Part shown: positions 34,880 to 42,999 of the stretch, in pieces
Position numbering within the stretch: the stretch's first letter is position 1
Layout: each line of letters begins with the position of its first letter
Source of the DNA: Bradyrhizobium sp. CB3481
Lineage (GTDB): Bacteria > Pseudomonadota > Alphaproteobacteria > Rhizobiales > Xanthobacteraceae
Length of the DNA stretch: 64,000 nucleotides
NCBI RefSeq assembly: GCF_029714305.1
Contig: NZ_CP121647.1
Coordinates: 4,360,501-4,424,500 of the forward strand
Reading direction: 5' to 3'
Position numbers and translations under genes: made by a program
The notes under the pieces: model-generated
What the model saw: the letters and a program-made list of their open reading frames with translations, nothing else
The model's database searches: none
Told to the model about the DNA's origin: nothing

Positions 34880-35023
34880 GTTGCGGAAGCCCCGGGTTGC
34901 TACCGGTCACTCAGCTAACATCGCGAAATTACCGTCGTCTCGCGCCGATAGAGAACATTTCATCTTTCCCGCAGAAGGTGTGCGAGCGACACACCGTGCC
35001 CTGCCTTGCGATCGATGCCTGCC

Positions 35024-35554
35024 CTACACCGCCCGCCACAGCCATTCGGCAAGCTTGCCCATGACGTCGCCGACCAAGAGCAGCACGGCCGACCAGATCA
35101 GCGCCGAGACGAAGTTGGCGATCTGGAACGGCCAGTAGGACATCTCGAAAATGCCGGCAGCGAGCGGCACCGAGGCGCGCAGCGGCCCGAAGAAACGGCC
35201 GATGAAGATCGAGGGGACACCCCATTTCTTCACGAATTCCTCGCCGCGCGGCAGGATCTCGGGATAGCGCGACAGCGGCCACATCTCGGCGACGTGCTCC
35301 TTGTAGCGGTAGCCGAACCAATAGGAGACCCAGTCGCCGAGCGCAGCCCCAATGCCGCCGGCGAGCCACACCGGCCAGAAGCTGATGCCGCTGACGCCGA
35401 TCAGCGCGCCGATCGCGACCAGCGCGCCCCAGGCCGGCACCAGCAGCGAGATGAAGGCCAGCGACTCGCCGAATGCCAGGACCAGGACGATCGGGGCGGC
35501 CCAAGCCTGATTGTCGCGCACGAAATCAGCCAGAGTGCGCGCAAAATCTTGCAT
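35024..35554 (-). CDS. DedA-family membrane protein
   Basis: A 176-residue inner-membrane protein of the DedA/SNARE-associated family, whose members move phospholipids or undecaprenyl phosphate across the membrane. Hydrophobic helices alternate with the conserved segments FGESLAFISLLVPAWGALVA, GDWVSYWFGY and FIGRFFGPLRASVPLAAGI; the last, with its RxxGPxR pattern, is the family signature. ATG 35554 has GGAAGG upstream. It is followed by noncoding DNA and a divergent parE. Related members of the family affect membrane potential and envelope stress resistance; which lipid this one moves is unknown. Confidence 0.92.
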   Translation of the reverse strand: MQDFARTLADFVRDNQAWAAPIVLVLAFGESLAFISLLVPAWGALVAIGALIGVSGISFWPVWLAGGIGAALGDWVSYWFGYRYKEHVAEMWPLSRYPEILPRGEEFVKKWGVPSIFIGRFFGPLRASVPLAAGIFEMSYWPFQIANFVSALIWSAVLLLVGDVMGKLAEWLWRAV

Positions 35555-35910
35555 GTCCGAAGTGCCTTCCCCGCCCTGTTGACGCCGTTGAATTTTTAGC
35601 TGATTCAAGGCTCACAACAGCTAAGCCAGCCACTTGCGTGACTTCAAGTCACAAAGGCTGGCACGGCCCGTGATCCCCTTCCAATACCATCGGCGGCCTC
35701 GGCGGCGGCAAAAACGCTGATGTCTTCGGGTCCTGGCCGGCCGCATTGCGGTCATCTGTTCAGCGCAGCGCAGGCCTGATAGAGGGCTCGCAACCCGGTG
35801 TCAAAGGCCGGAAAGGCGCTCTTGCCCATCGTCACCTTTTGAGGCCATCCGTGGCATAGTCAGAGCGACCGATTCGCTGGCGCGACCTCGCGCGCAACAT
35901 CTAAAGAGCC
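35555..35910. other. Noncoding region between dedA-like and parE
   Basis: This holds the divergent promoters of the two genes. I see no open frame with coding character, no repeat and no RNA gene. The sequence GGCCATCCGTGGCATAG and its surroundings close to parE show no clear promoter consensus. Confidence 0.45.
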
Positions 35911-37956
35911 ATGTCCAAACCATTGAAATCAGCTGCAAAATCAAAGCCGGACCTGTTCGCGGAATCGAAGGGGCGGGCGGCGCCGAAGGCCGCCGCGCGG
36001 GCGAGTAGCGCCGAGGCCGGCTACACCGCGGCCGACATTGAGGTGCTGGAGGGATTGGAGCCGGTACGGCGCCGTCCCGGCATGTATATCGGCGGAACCG
36101 ATGAAAAGGCGCTGCACCATCTGTTTGCCGAGGTCATCGACAACGCGATGGACGAGGCGCTGGCCGGGCATGCCTCCTTCATCGAGGTCGAGCTGACCGC
36201 CGACGGCTTTCTAACCGTTACCGACAACGGCCGCGGCATCCCGGTCGATCCGCATCCGAAATTTCCGAAGAAGTCGGCGCTCGAAGTCATCATGTGCACG
36301 CTGCACTCCGGCGGCAAGTTCGACTCCAAGGTCTATGAGACCTCAGGCGGCCTGCACGGCGTCGGCGTCTCCGTCGTCAACGCCCTCTCCTCGCGACTCG
36401 AGGTCGAGGTCGCGCGCAGCCAAAAGCTCTACCGGATGAGTTTTGAGCGCGGCCATCCCAAGGGCAAGCTGGAAGACCTCGGCAAGATCAATAACCGCCG
36501 CGGCACCCGCATCCGCTTCAAGCCGGATACCGACATCTTCGGCGCCAAGGCCGCCTTCAAGCCGCAGCGCCTGTTCAAGATGACGCGCTCGAAAGCCTAT
36601 CTGTTCGGCGGCGTCGAGATCCGCTGGCGCTGCGATCCCGCGCTGCTCAAAGGCATCGAGGATGTGCCCGCCGAGGACAGCTTCCACTTCCCCGGCGGCC
36701 TGAAGGATTATCTCGCCGCCGCGATTCACGCCGACACGCTGGTGCATCCGGACATCTTCTCCGGCAAGTCCGGGCGCAACGGCGCCCATGGCGCCTGCGA
36801 ATGGGCTATTGCGTGGACGGCGGATGCCGATGGCTTCCTCTCCTCCTATTGCAACACCGTGCCGACGCCCGACGGCGGGACGCATGAATCCGGCCTGCGC
36901 AGCGCCATGCTGCGCGGCCTGAAGGACCACGCCGAACGCATCGGCCAGGGCAAGCGCGCCGCGCCGGTCACGTCGGAAGACGTCATGGTCGGCGCCGCGG
37001 TGATGCTCTCGGTGTTCGTCCGCGAGCCTGAATTCCAGGGCCAGACCAAGGATCGTCTTGCGACCGCCGAAGCGCAGAAGATCGTCGAACAGGCAATCAA
37101 AGACCCGTTCGATCACTGGCTGTCGGGCAATCCGCTGCAGGCCAACAAGCTGCTCGACTTCGTCATCGAGCGCGCCGACGAGCGGCTGCGCCGCCGCGCC
37201 GAAAAGGAAATCTCCCGCAAGACCGCCGTGAAGAAGCTGCGCCTGCCCGGCAAGCTCTCCGACTGCACCAACAGCGCTCAGGAAGGCTCCGAACTCTTCA
37301 TCGTCGAAGGCGACTCGGCCGGCGGCAGCGCCAAGCAGGCGCGCGACCGCAAGACCCAGGCCGTGCTGCCACTACGCGGAAAAATCCTCAACGTCGCCTC
37401 CGCCGGCAAGGACAAGCTGACGCAGAACGCGCAGCTCTCAGACCTCATGCTGGCGATCGGCTGTGGCACCGGCGCGCATTATCGCGAAGAGGATCTGCGC
37501 TATTCGCGCATCATCATCATGACGGACGCCGACGTCGACGGCGCGCACATCGCCTCACTGCTGATCACGTTCTTCTATCGCCAGACGCCGCGGCTGATCG
37601 ATGAAGGCCATCTCTATCTGGCGGTGCCGCCGCTCTACAAGCTGACCCATGGCAGCAAGTCGGTCTATGCCCGCAACGATGCACACAAGGACGCGCTCTT
37701 GAAGAGCGAGTTCAACGCCAACGCCAAGGTCGAGGTGAATCGCTTCAAAGGTCTTGGCGAGATGATGCCGGCCCAGCTCAAGGAAACCACCATGGACCCG
37801 GCCAAGCGCACCATGCTGAAGGTGGTGCTATTGGCCGACGACCGCGAAGGCACGGCCGATTCTGTCGAGCGGCTGATGGGAACCAAGGCGGAGGCCAGAT
37901 TCGCCTTCATCTCCGACAAGGCGGAATTCGCCAGCGACGAGCTGCTGGACGTTTGA
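35911..37956 (+). CDS. parE: DNA topoisomerase IV subunit B
   Basis: A 681-residue ATPase subunit of topoisomerase IV, which decatenates daughter chromosomes. The GHKL ATPase parts are [29 protein letters not shown] and [12 protein letters not shown]; the transducer has [14 protein letters not shown]. The TOPRIM domain begins with [18 protein letters not shown] and has [11 protein letters not shown]; the C-terminal GyrB motif is [20 protein letters not shown]. The absence of the 160-residue GyrB insert and the Q-L-K-E-T ending separate it from gyrB. An N-terminal extension of about 35 basic residues precedes the ATPase domain. The partner parC is not in the window. Confidence 0.96.
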   Translation: MSKPLKSAAKSKPDLFAESKGRAAPKAAARASSAEAGYTAADIEVLEGLEPVRRRPGMYIGGTDEKALHHLFAEVIDNAMDEALAGHASFIEVELTADGFLTVTDNGRGIPVDPHPKFPKKSALEVIMCTLHSGGKFDSKVYETSGGLHGVGVSVVNALSSRLEVEVARSQKLYRMSFERGHPKGKLEDLGKINNRRGTRIRFKPDTDIFGAKAAFKPQRLFKMTRSKAYLFGGVEIRWRCDPALLKGIEDVPAEDSFHFPGGLKDYLAAAIHADTLVHPDIFSGKSGRNGAHGACEWAIAWTADADGFLSSYCNTVPTPDGGTHESGLRSAMLRGLKDHAERIGQGKRAAPVTSEDVMVGAAVMLSVFVREPEFQGQTKDRLATAEAQKIVEQAIKDPFDHWLSGNPLQANKLLDFVIERADERLRRRAEKEISRKTAVKKLRLPGKLSDCTNSAQEGSELFIVEGDSAGGSAKQARDRKTQAVLPLRGKILNVASAGKDKLTQNAQLSDLMLAIGCGTGAHYREEDLRYSRIIIMTDADVDGAHIASLLITFFYRQTPRLIDEGHLYLAVPPLYKLTHGSKSVYARNDAHKDALLKSEFNANAKVEVNRFKGLGEMMPAQLKETTMDPAKRTMLKVVLLADDREGTADSVERLMGTKAEARFAFISDKAEFASDELLDV

Positions 37957-37979
37957 TTTTACCGCAACAGCCTTTTTTG

Positions 37980-38036
37980 GGGCGATTTCGGGCTTTTTTG
38001 GTCTGAAATCGCCTGAACTTGCCCGCTTTCCGGGCA
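37980..38036 (+). terminator. Two stem-loops after parE
   Basis: First GGCGATTTC pairs with GAAATCGCC around a loop containing a T-run, then TGCCCG pairs with CGGGCA around a five-base loop. Neither is followed by a clean T-run. They probably mark the end of the parE transcript. Confidence 0.4.
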
Positions 38037-38142
38037 ATTCTCCGACTTTCGTTTTCCGGTAGCTGTGCTTCCCCCGCAACAGCATTTTCCCCGGAACTGC
38101 GTATAGTCGCCTTACTGGATTTTGGGAATCGGCGCTCGCGCA

Positions 38143-38167
38143 CCCCGTTAGAGGGGTCTAACTGGGG
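38143..38167 (+). promoter_or_regulatory. Leader hairpin upstream of an outer-membrane protein gene
   Basis: GTTAGA pairs with TCTAAC around a GGGG loop, and flanking CCCC and GGGG extend the stem with one bulged base. It ends 22 bases before the ATG at 38190 and only a few bases before the GAGGAA ribosome-binding site, where it could affect translation or mRNA stability. Confidence 0.5.
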
Positions 38168-38189
38168 CACTTAGGTGAGGAATTTGAAA

Positions 38190-38987
38190 ATGAAAAAGGT
38201 GCTGTTCGCTCTGACCGCGCTGGCGGCGTTCACCGGATCGGCCTCGGCCGCAGATCTTGGCGCACGTCCCTACACCAAGGCTCCGGTCGCGGTCGCGCCG
38301 ACCTATAATTGGACCGGGTTTTACATCTTCGGCGGCGGCGGCGGCGGTCTCTGGAACGCTGACAGCAACGTGAACACCTTCCCCGGTGGCGTAGCTATCA
38401 CCCGCGATCAGCGGCTTGGCGGCAGTGGCTGGTTCGGAACGGTCGGTGCCGGCTATGATTGGCAGTTCGGCGGTCGGTGGGTGGCCGGCATTTTCGGTGA
38501 CGCACAGTTCGGCGACATTCGCGGCTCCCTCAGTGATCCATTTTTCGGGACCGAAGGCCGTATGAAGCTTGAGACGAGCTATGCCGGCGGTGTGCGACTG
38601 GGCTATCTGGTGGCTCCCAATGTGTTGTCTTACGTTAATGGTGGCTACTCGGGCTCCCATTGGTCGGGTACTACCCAATCCACTATCTTTGGCGGTGGCG
38701 CTGGTATCTACACCACGCCCTCCTTCGATCGGAATGGATGGTTTATTGGCGGCGGCGTCGAGAACAATCTGGACATTTTTGGCATCACAGCTCCCGGCTG
38801 GTTCATGAAGACAGAGTACCGTTCTGCCTTCTATGATCGGACTACCCTGCCCGGGACGTTCACGCCTGCCAACGGTGGCGGTCTGACCGGCACTGCTGTG
38901 ACATTCAAGCCTTGGACGCAGACCATCAGCACCTCGCTGGTCTACCGCTTCAACTGGGGTGGTCCTCCGGTGGCCGCCCGGTACTGA
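38190..38987 (+). CDS. Omp25/31-type outer-membrane beta-barrel protein
   Basis: A 265-residue outer-membrane protein. The signal peptide (KKVLFALTALAAFTGSASA) is followed by ADLGARPYTKAPVAV and the barrel, which begins YNWTGFYIFGGGGGG and ends TSLVYRFNWGGPPVAARY, with aromatic Tyr last. Internal glycine-rich beta strands (GAGYDWQFGGRWVAGIFGD) are typical of the family. ATG 38190 has GAGGAA upstream; an in-frame GTG five codons earlier is less likely. A strong terminator follows. Such barrels are abundant surface proteins of rhizobia and Brucella relatives; transport is not implied. Confidence 0.92.
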   Translation: MKKVLFALTALAAFTGSASAADLGARPYTKAPVAVAPTYNWTGFYIFGGGGGGLWNADSNVNTFPGGVAITRDQRLGGSGWFGTVGAGYDWQFGGRWVAGIFGDAQFGDIRGSLSDPFFGTEGRMKLETSYAGGVRLGYLVAPNVLSYVNGGYSGSHWSGTTQSTIFGGGAGIYTTPSFDRNGWFIGGGVENNLDIFGITAPGWFMKTEYRSAFYDRTTLPGTFTPANGGGLTGTAVTFKPWTQTISTSLVYRFNWGGPPVAARY

Positions 38988-39008
38988 TCTCTTCGAAATC
39001 GGAAATCA

Positions 39009-39037
39009 AAGCCCCGGCATCGTCCGGGGCTTTTTTT
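39009..39037 (+). terminator. Intrinsic terminator of the outer-membrane protein gene
   Basis: The stem AGCCCCGG/CCGGGGCT with loop CATCGT is followed by seven Ts. The hairpin is identical in stem and loop to that at 42925-42953 after another family member. Confidence 0.93.
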
Positions 39038-39101
39038 GTTGCTTGGCGTCGACGGCTCCTGATGGCGCCCCTCAGCCTCCTGCCACCGCCTCCTTTGGCG
39101 A

Positions 39102-39670
39102 CTAGTACGCACGGCGCAGCCGGCACTCGATCTCGGACCAGTCCTGATCCGTCATCGCCTGCCCGCACGCGTCGCGGTAGGCCATCGCCTCGGCGCGGCC
39201 GATTCCCGAGATCAGGAGTGACGGCTCGTCCGGCCGCTTGCCATAGGTGATCGCGGCGCCGCGGGCGACCCTCACACCGTACCGCTCCGGGTCGAAGGCT
39301 TCACGCCGCGCCTGCCACCAGTCGAGCTCAAGGCGCACCGCCTCTTCGACATCGAAGCCACCGGGAGTGGCGGCAGCCAGCAGGCGGTAATAAGTCACAA
39401 GCGGCGGCAGCGCTGCGTCGGCCGCCTCGCTCGACCGGGTCGGCTGAAACGCCTTTGCGGCCCGTGCCGCCGCCTAGGCGATTCGCAGGCTGTCGAGCGG
39501 TGAGAAGCCGAACTGCGTCCGCGACACATCGCGGTCTCCAACCGTGCGATCGCGGCCGGCGCGAAGCCTCGCAGATCCGCCGCCCGCGGCCACGACGCAT
39601 AGGCGAGCATGACGACCAGGACGAGCGCGACGGCAAATCCGAGCCTGAGACCGACCGTTCGGCGGTTCAT
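39102..39670 (-). pseudogene. Broken gene for a membrane-anchored protein of unknown function
   Basis: Three pieces of one protein lie in order. Frame one starts at ATG 39670 with a signal anchor (RLGFAVALVLVVMLAYASW) and runs ADLRGFAPAAIARLETAM. Then the sense shifts to a second frame (SRTQFGFSPLDSLRIA), which meets an in-frame TAG at 39474-39476. After the stop the same frame goes on sensibly (AAARAAKAFQPTRS, PPLVTYYRLLAAATPGGFDV, ELDWWQARREAFDPERYG) to TAG 39102-39104. The joint after LETAM probably also lost about 20 codons. With at least one frameshift and one nonsense codon, it is a real pseudogene. I know the family only as hypothetical proteins. Confidence 0.75.
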
Positions 39671-39826
39671 GATGTCCCCTTTGAGGATGCAACGCAGCGG
39701 AATTTCCGGCCTTGCGAAGCCGGCCGGCTTTCTATTCGATCGGAAGCTACGGCCGCCGTCGGCAACGGTTTCCCGCGGTGGTCCGAAGACGACGTTCCTG
39801 TGAGGGCGGCAACAAGGGAGGAAGCC

Positions 39827-40012
39827 ATGGCCAGATCGCTTTCGATCATCGGCTTTCTGGCGCTTGCGATCGGTCTGTTGTGGATCGGTCAGGGCACCGG
39901 CGCGATCGCCTGGCCACGTTCGAGCTTCATGATCAACCAGCTGCAATGGGCGGGATATGGCGCGGTGCTCGGCGCCGTCGGCCTGATCCTGATCTGGCAA
40001 GGCAACCGCTAG
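39827..40012 (+). CDS. Small two-span membrane protein
   Basis: A 61-residue protein with a strong ribosome-binding site (GGGAGGAAG, four bases before ATG 39827). Two hydrophobic spans (SLSIIGFLALAIGLLWIG at residues 4-21 and AGYGAVLGAVGLILIW at about 42-57) flank a short loop with FMINQLQW. It has no recognised function. Short proteins of this look, with a conserved S-F-M motif, are common but uncharacterised in Rhizobiales. It is divergent from the pseudogene and followed by a repeat. Confidence 0.8.
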   Translation: MARSLSIIGFLALAIGLLWIGQGTGAIAWPRSSFMINQLQWAGYGAVLGAVGLILIWQGNR

Positions 40013-40027
40013 GTTTGTAGTAAACCA

Positions 40028-40139
40028 TCAGACCCTCATGGTGAGGAGGTGCTTTAGCGCCGTCTCGAACCACGAGGCCCCACTGGTGCCACTCGTCCTT
40101 CGAGACGCGCGAAGACGCGCTCCTCAGGATGAGGTCTGA
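40028..40139. repeat. Palindromic intergenic repeat, type A, copy 2
   Basis: Inverted ends TCAGACCCTCATGGTGAGGA and TCCTCAGGATGAGGTCTGA, with inner pairs around GTCTCGAA and TTCGAGAC. It shares CCTCATGGTGAGGAG, GTCTCGAA and CTCCTCAGGAT with the element at 25098-25200. Confidence 0.78.
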
Positions 40140-40160
40140 CACTTCAAGGAGGCAGGACAA

Positions 40161-40931
40161 ATGACAGCAAGACCCTTCGATCTCAGCGGCAAGGTCGCGA
40201 TCGTCACCGGCGGCAATGGTGGCATCGGGCTCGGCATGGCCCGCGGCCTCGCGCAGGCTGGCGCGGCGGTTGCAATCGTCGGGCGCAACGAAGCCAAGTC
40301 GGCCGCGGCCGTCGCCGAGCTCGTGCAGGCGGGCGCAAGGGCGATTGCGGTGGCCGCCGACGTCACCGACAAGGCGGCGGTCGCGGCCATGGCGAGCCAG
40401 GTTGCCGGCGAGCTCGGCCGGATCGACATCCTCGTCAACAATGCCGGCATCAACATCCGCAAGCCGCCGCATGCGCTCGACATCGCCGAATGGAACAGCG
40501 TGATCCAGACCAATCTCACCAGCGCCTTCCTGTGTTCGCAGGCGGTCTATCCTGCCATGAAGGCCGCGGGCGGCGGCAAGATCATCAATATCGGATCGAT
40601 GATGTCGATCTTCGGCGCCAGCTTCACGCCGGCCTATGCGGCCAGCAAGGGCGGCATCGTGCAGTTTACGCGTTCCTGCGCCTGCGCCTGGGCAGCCGAT
40701 AACATCCAGGCCAACGCCGTGCTGCCGGGCTGGATCGATACCGACCTCACCAAGCGCGCGCGTCAGGAGATCGGCGGCCTGCATGAGCGCGTGCTGGCCC
40801 GCACGCCCGCGGCGCGCTGGGGCGCCATCGACGATTTTGCCGGCATCGCCGTATTCCTCGCCTCGTCAGCCTCGGACTTCCTCACGGGTACGGCGATTCC
40901 CGTCGACGGCGGCTATTCGATCATGGGCTGA
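40161..40931 (+). CDS. Short-chain dehydrogenase/reductase (sugar or polyol dehydrogenase-like)
   Basis: A 256-residue classical SDR. The cofactor loop is TGGNGGIG (residues 17-24), the structural motif is LVNNAGIN, and the catalytic residues are in INIGSMMSIFG (Ser) and AYAASKGG (Tyr, Lys). The look, with the opening FDLSGKVAIVTGG and the TTAIPVDGGYS-type end, is that of gluconate or 2-deoxygluconate 3-dehydrogenases. Arg and Asn after strand two (VGRNEAKS) favour NADP(H). The AAGGAGG about ten bases before ATG 40161 is strong. The real substrate is not known, and the gene stands alone. Confidence 0.9.
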   Translation: MTARPFDLSGKVAIVTGGNGGIGLGMARGLAQAGAAVAIVGRNEAKSAAAVAELVQAGARAIAVAADVTDKAAVAAMASQVAGELGRIDILVNNAGINIRKPPHALDIAEWNSVIQTNLTSAFLCSQAVYPAMKAAGGGKIINIGSMMSIFGASFTPAYAASKGGIVQFTRSCACAWAADNIQANAVLPGWIDTDLTKRARQEIGGLHERVLARTPAARWGAIDDFAGIAVFLASSASDFLTGTAIPVDGGYSIMG

Positions 40932-40970
40932 GACGGCCGACACGCCATAGCGCCTTGTCGAATGCGCAAA

Positions 40971-40998
40971 GAAAAAGCCCCGGCCTTCGCCGGGGCTG
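40971..40998 (-). terminator. Intrinsic terminator of a leftward outer-membrane protein gene
   Basis: GCCCCGGC pairs with GCCGGGGC around CTTC, with AAAAA on the plus strand to its left (a T-run on the minus strand). It ends the gene at 41023-41799. Confidence 0.9.
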
Positions 40999-41022
40999 TT
41001 CCCTCAGGAGATTCCAGAACGA

Positions 41023-41799
41023 TCAGTACTTCGCGACGACCGGAGCACCGAACTTGTAGCTCAGGCGGACGACGGCCCACTGAATGTCGCGCGGCTTCAC
41101 GTCGAAGGCATAGGTGGCAGCGGGACCAGCAGTGCCACGGAGCTGATAGCTCTTGGTCTCGAAAGCCGCGTAATTGTACTCGAGGCCGACGATCCAGTTC
41201 GCGGTAATGCCGTATTCCCAGCCGGCGCCCACGACCCAGCCGTTGTGCCACTGCGTGTCCGAACCGTTGCCTACGAAGGCCGGGACAGTATCGGAGACCG
41301 ACAGGCGGTTATTCACGCCAGCCCAACCGCCGCGGACGTAGAACAAGTTGTTCTGCACGGCGATACCAGCGCGGCCGACAACGGTCGCGAGCCAGTCGGA
41401 ACGCCAGCTGAATACGTCGTCCCGGCCAGCACCAAACACCGTGTTGAGCACGGTGCCGCTGTTATCCATACCGGAGATCGTGCCTTCAAGACCGAAGACG
41501 AACTGGCCAGCCTGCCAATTGTAGCCAAGGTGGCCACCGCCGAACACGCCGGTTCCACGTTGACGGAAGCCTTGACCGGGGCTGAGATCGCCAAAACCGG
41601 TGCCGACATTCGCGGTGTTCACCCATTCCTGGTTGGTCCAGGAGCCACCGACGTGACCGCCGATGTAGAAGCCACCCCAGTTGTAAACCGCTGCAACGAC
41701 CGGCGGAGCCTTCGTGTAAGGACGAGCCGCCAGATCCGCAGCCGATGCGCCAAACGTGCTGGCGATCAAGGCAACGGCTGCGAATGCCAGTTTCTTCAT
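41023..41799 (-). CDS. Omp25/31-type outer-membrane beta-barrel protein
   Basis: A 258-residue family member. The signal peptide is KKLAFAAVALIASTFGASA; the mature part starts ADLAARPYTKAPPVVAAVYN and has the WGGFYIGGHVGG opening strand, GGGHLGYNWQAGQFVFGLEG and the closing RLSYKFGAPVVAKY. A hairpin with the stem GAATTAG/CTAATTC lies 26 bases upstream of ATG 41799 in the leader. It is divergent from a paralogue at 42165, and the shared 365-base region probably holds both promoters. Confidence 0.93.
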   Translation of the reverse strand: MKKLAFAAVALIASTFGASAADLAARPYTKAPPVVAAVYNWGGFYIGGHVGGSWTNQEWVNTANVGTGFGDLSPGQGFRQRGTGVFGGGHLGYNWQAGQFVFGLEGTISGMDNSGTVLNTVFGAGRDDVFSWRSDWLATVVGRAGIAVQNNLFYVRGGWAGVNNRLSVSDTVPAFVGNGSDTQWHNGWVVGAGWEYGITANWIVGLEYNYAAFETKSYQLRGTAGPAATYAFDVKPRDIQWAVVRLSYKFGAPVVAKY

Positions 41800-42164
41800 A
41801 TTACTTAAGCCCCTCTATCCGACAGAATTAGACACCTAATTCCCAAATTGATGCCCAATCTTACGGGGATTCTCGCCTGCTGGCTGTCACCCGCTTGCTA
41901 CATTTGCGAGCAATCCATGACGTCCGCCGCCTCACATTTGTATGATATTACCGCATGCCCACAACTGGCGGTCACATAGCACCGCCACATCTGTGGGGAG
42001 TAACTTGCGTGCCTCTGCAGAGTGGCTCATGCATCTCACCTTTTTGGCCTCGCGATGTTCAAAGTCTGACGCTGTGGCATGCAGGTGACAGCTATCCGGC
42101 GACTCTTTGGTTATGTTGCAAGAACATCGATTGCTCGCTTGGCTTGTATCTATTGGGGAAAATC
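41800..42164. other. Shared leader/promoter region of two divergent outer-membrane protein genes
   Basis: The region is distinctly less GC-rich than its surroundings. It holds the leader hairpin at 41825-41842 and, on the right side, the GGGG ribosome-binding site before ATG 42165. A longer frame for the rightward gene begins at 41955 but has no homology. I see no convincing operator. Confidence 0.5.
41825..41842 (-). promoter_or_regulatory. Leader hairpin of the leftward outer-membrane protein gene
   Basis: A perfect 7-base inverted repeat (GAATTAG, four-base loop, CTAATTC) 26 bases before the start codon. Together with the hairpin at 38143-38167 it shares the TTAG/CTAA core in the same position relative to the gene. 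Confidence 0.5.
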
Positions 42165-42893
42165 ATGAAAAAAATCGCTCTCTCCGCAGCCGCTTTAGTC
42201 ATCGGCACTGCTAGTGCCTCGGCCGCGGATTTGGCAGCCCGGCCGTACACCAAGGCCCCCGCGCCCATCGCTGCGGTCTACAACTGGACTGGCTTCTACA
42301 TCGGTGCACAGGTCGGTTACGCCTGGGGTGACAACAGCACCCGTGAGTTCGTCACTGCAACGGGCCTGCCCACTGGCTTCATTCGCGACTTCAACGCTGA
42401 TGGTTTCGTCGGCGGTGGTCACATTGGCTACAACTGGCAGGTCGGTCAGTTCGTTTTCGGTCTTGAAGGCGACGTTGAAGGCGCCGACATCAAGGGCGGT
42501 TATCGCTTGGCAAACCTCAACGGCACGGACTTTCGGATCGATGCTCAGGCCTCTATCCGCGGTCGCCTCGGCGTAGCCTTCAACAATTCGCTGCTCTACG
42601 TGACCGGCGGTGCGGCCTGGGCGGATATGGACCACACCTACGTGTTCGCGAACACTCTGTTTGAGACCGTCTCCACCACCCGCACGGGCTGGACCGTCGG
42701 CGCAGGCTGGGAATACGGCTTCACGCCGAACTGGTCGGCCCGTCTTGAGTATCGATATACCGATTTCGGCACCTTCCGGAACAACTCTACCTTCTCGTTC
42801 CCCGGCTTCACGTACGAACATGATCCGGTATTTCACACGGTGCGTGGCGGTATCAGCTATCGCTTCGGCGGTCCGGTGGTCGCCAGGTACTGA
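42165..42893 (+). CDS. Omp25/31-type outer-membrane beta-barrel protein
   Basis: A 242-residue family member. The signal peptide is KKIALSAAALVIGTASASA; the mature protein begins ADLAARPYTKAPAPIAAVYN and then WTGFYIGAQVGYAWG, with GGGHIGYNWQVGQFVFGLEG nearly as in the divergent paralogue, and ends GGISYRFGGPVVARY. ATG 42165, preceded by TTGGGGAAAATC, gives the proper signal peptide; the 70-residue upstream extension of the frame is noncoding. A terminator follows at 42925. The close sequence match to the divergent gene suggests local duplication by inversion. Confidence 0.93.
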   Translation: MKKIALSAAALVIGTASASAADLAARPYTKAPAPIAAVYNWTGFYIGAQVGYAWGDNSTREFVTATGLPTGFIRDFNADGFVGGGHIGYNWQVGQFVFGLEGDVEGADIKGGYRLANLNGTDFRIDAQASIRGRLGVAFNNSLLYVTGGAAWADMDHTYVFANTLFETVSTTRTGWTVGAGWEYGFTPNWSARLEYRYTDFGTFRNNSTFSFPGFTYEHDPVFHTVRGGISYRFGGPVVARY

Positions 42894-42924
42894 TCCTGGC
42901 CAACCTGACAAACCTCAGCAGCTT

Positions 42925-42953
42925 AAAGCCCCGGCATCGTCCGGGGCTTTTTG
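42925..42953 (+). terminator. Intrinsic terminator of the outer-membrane protein gene
   Basis: AAGCCCCGG pairs with CCGGGGCTT around CATCGT, followed by a T-run. The hairpin is identical to the one at 39009. Confidence 0.93.
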
Positions 42954-42999
42954 TTGGGTTTTGCTTGCAAGCAGAAGCCCCTGCACTCGCATCGTCGCG

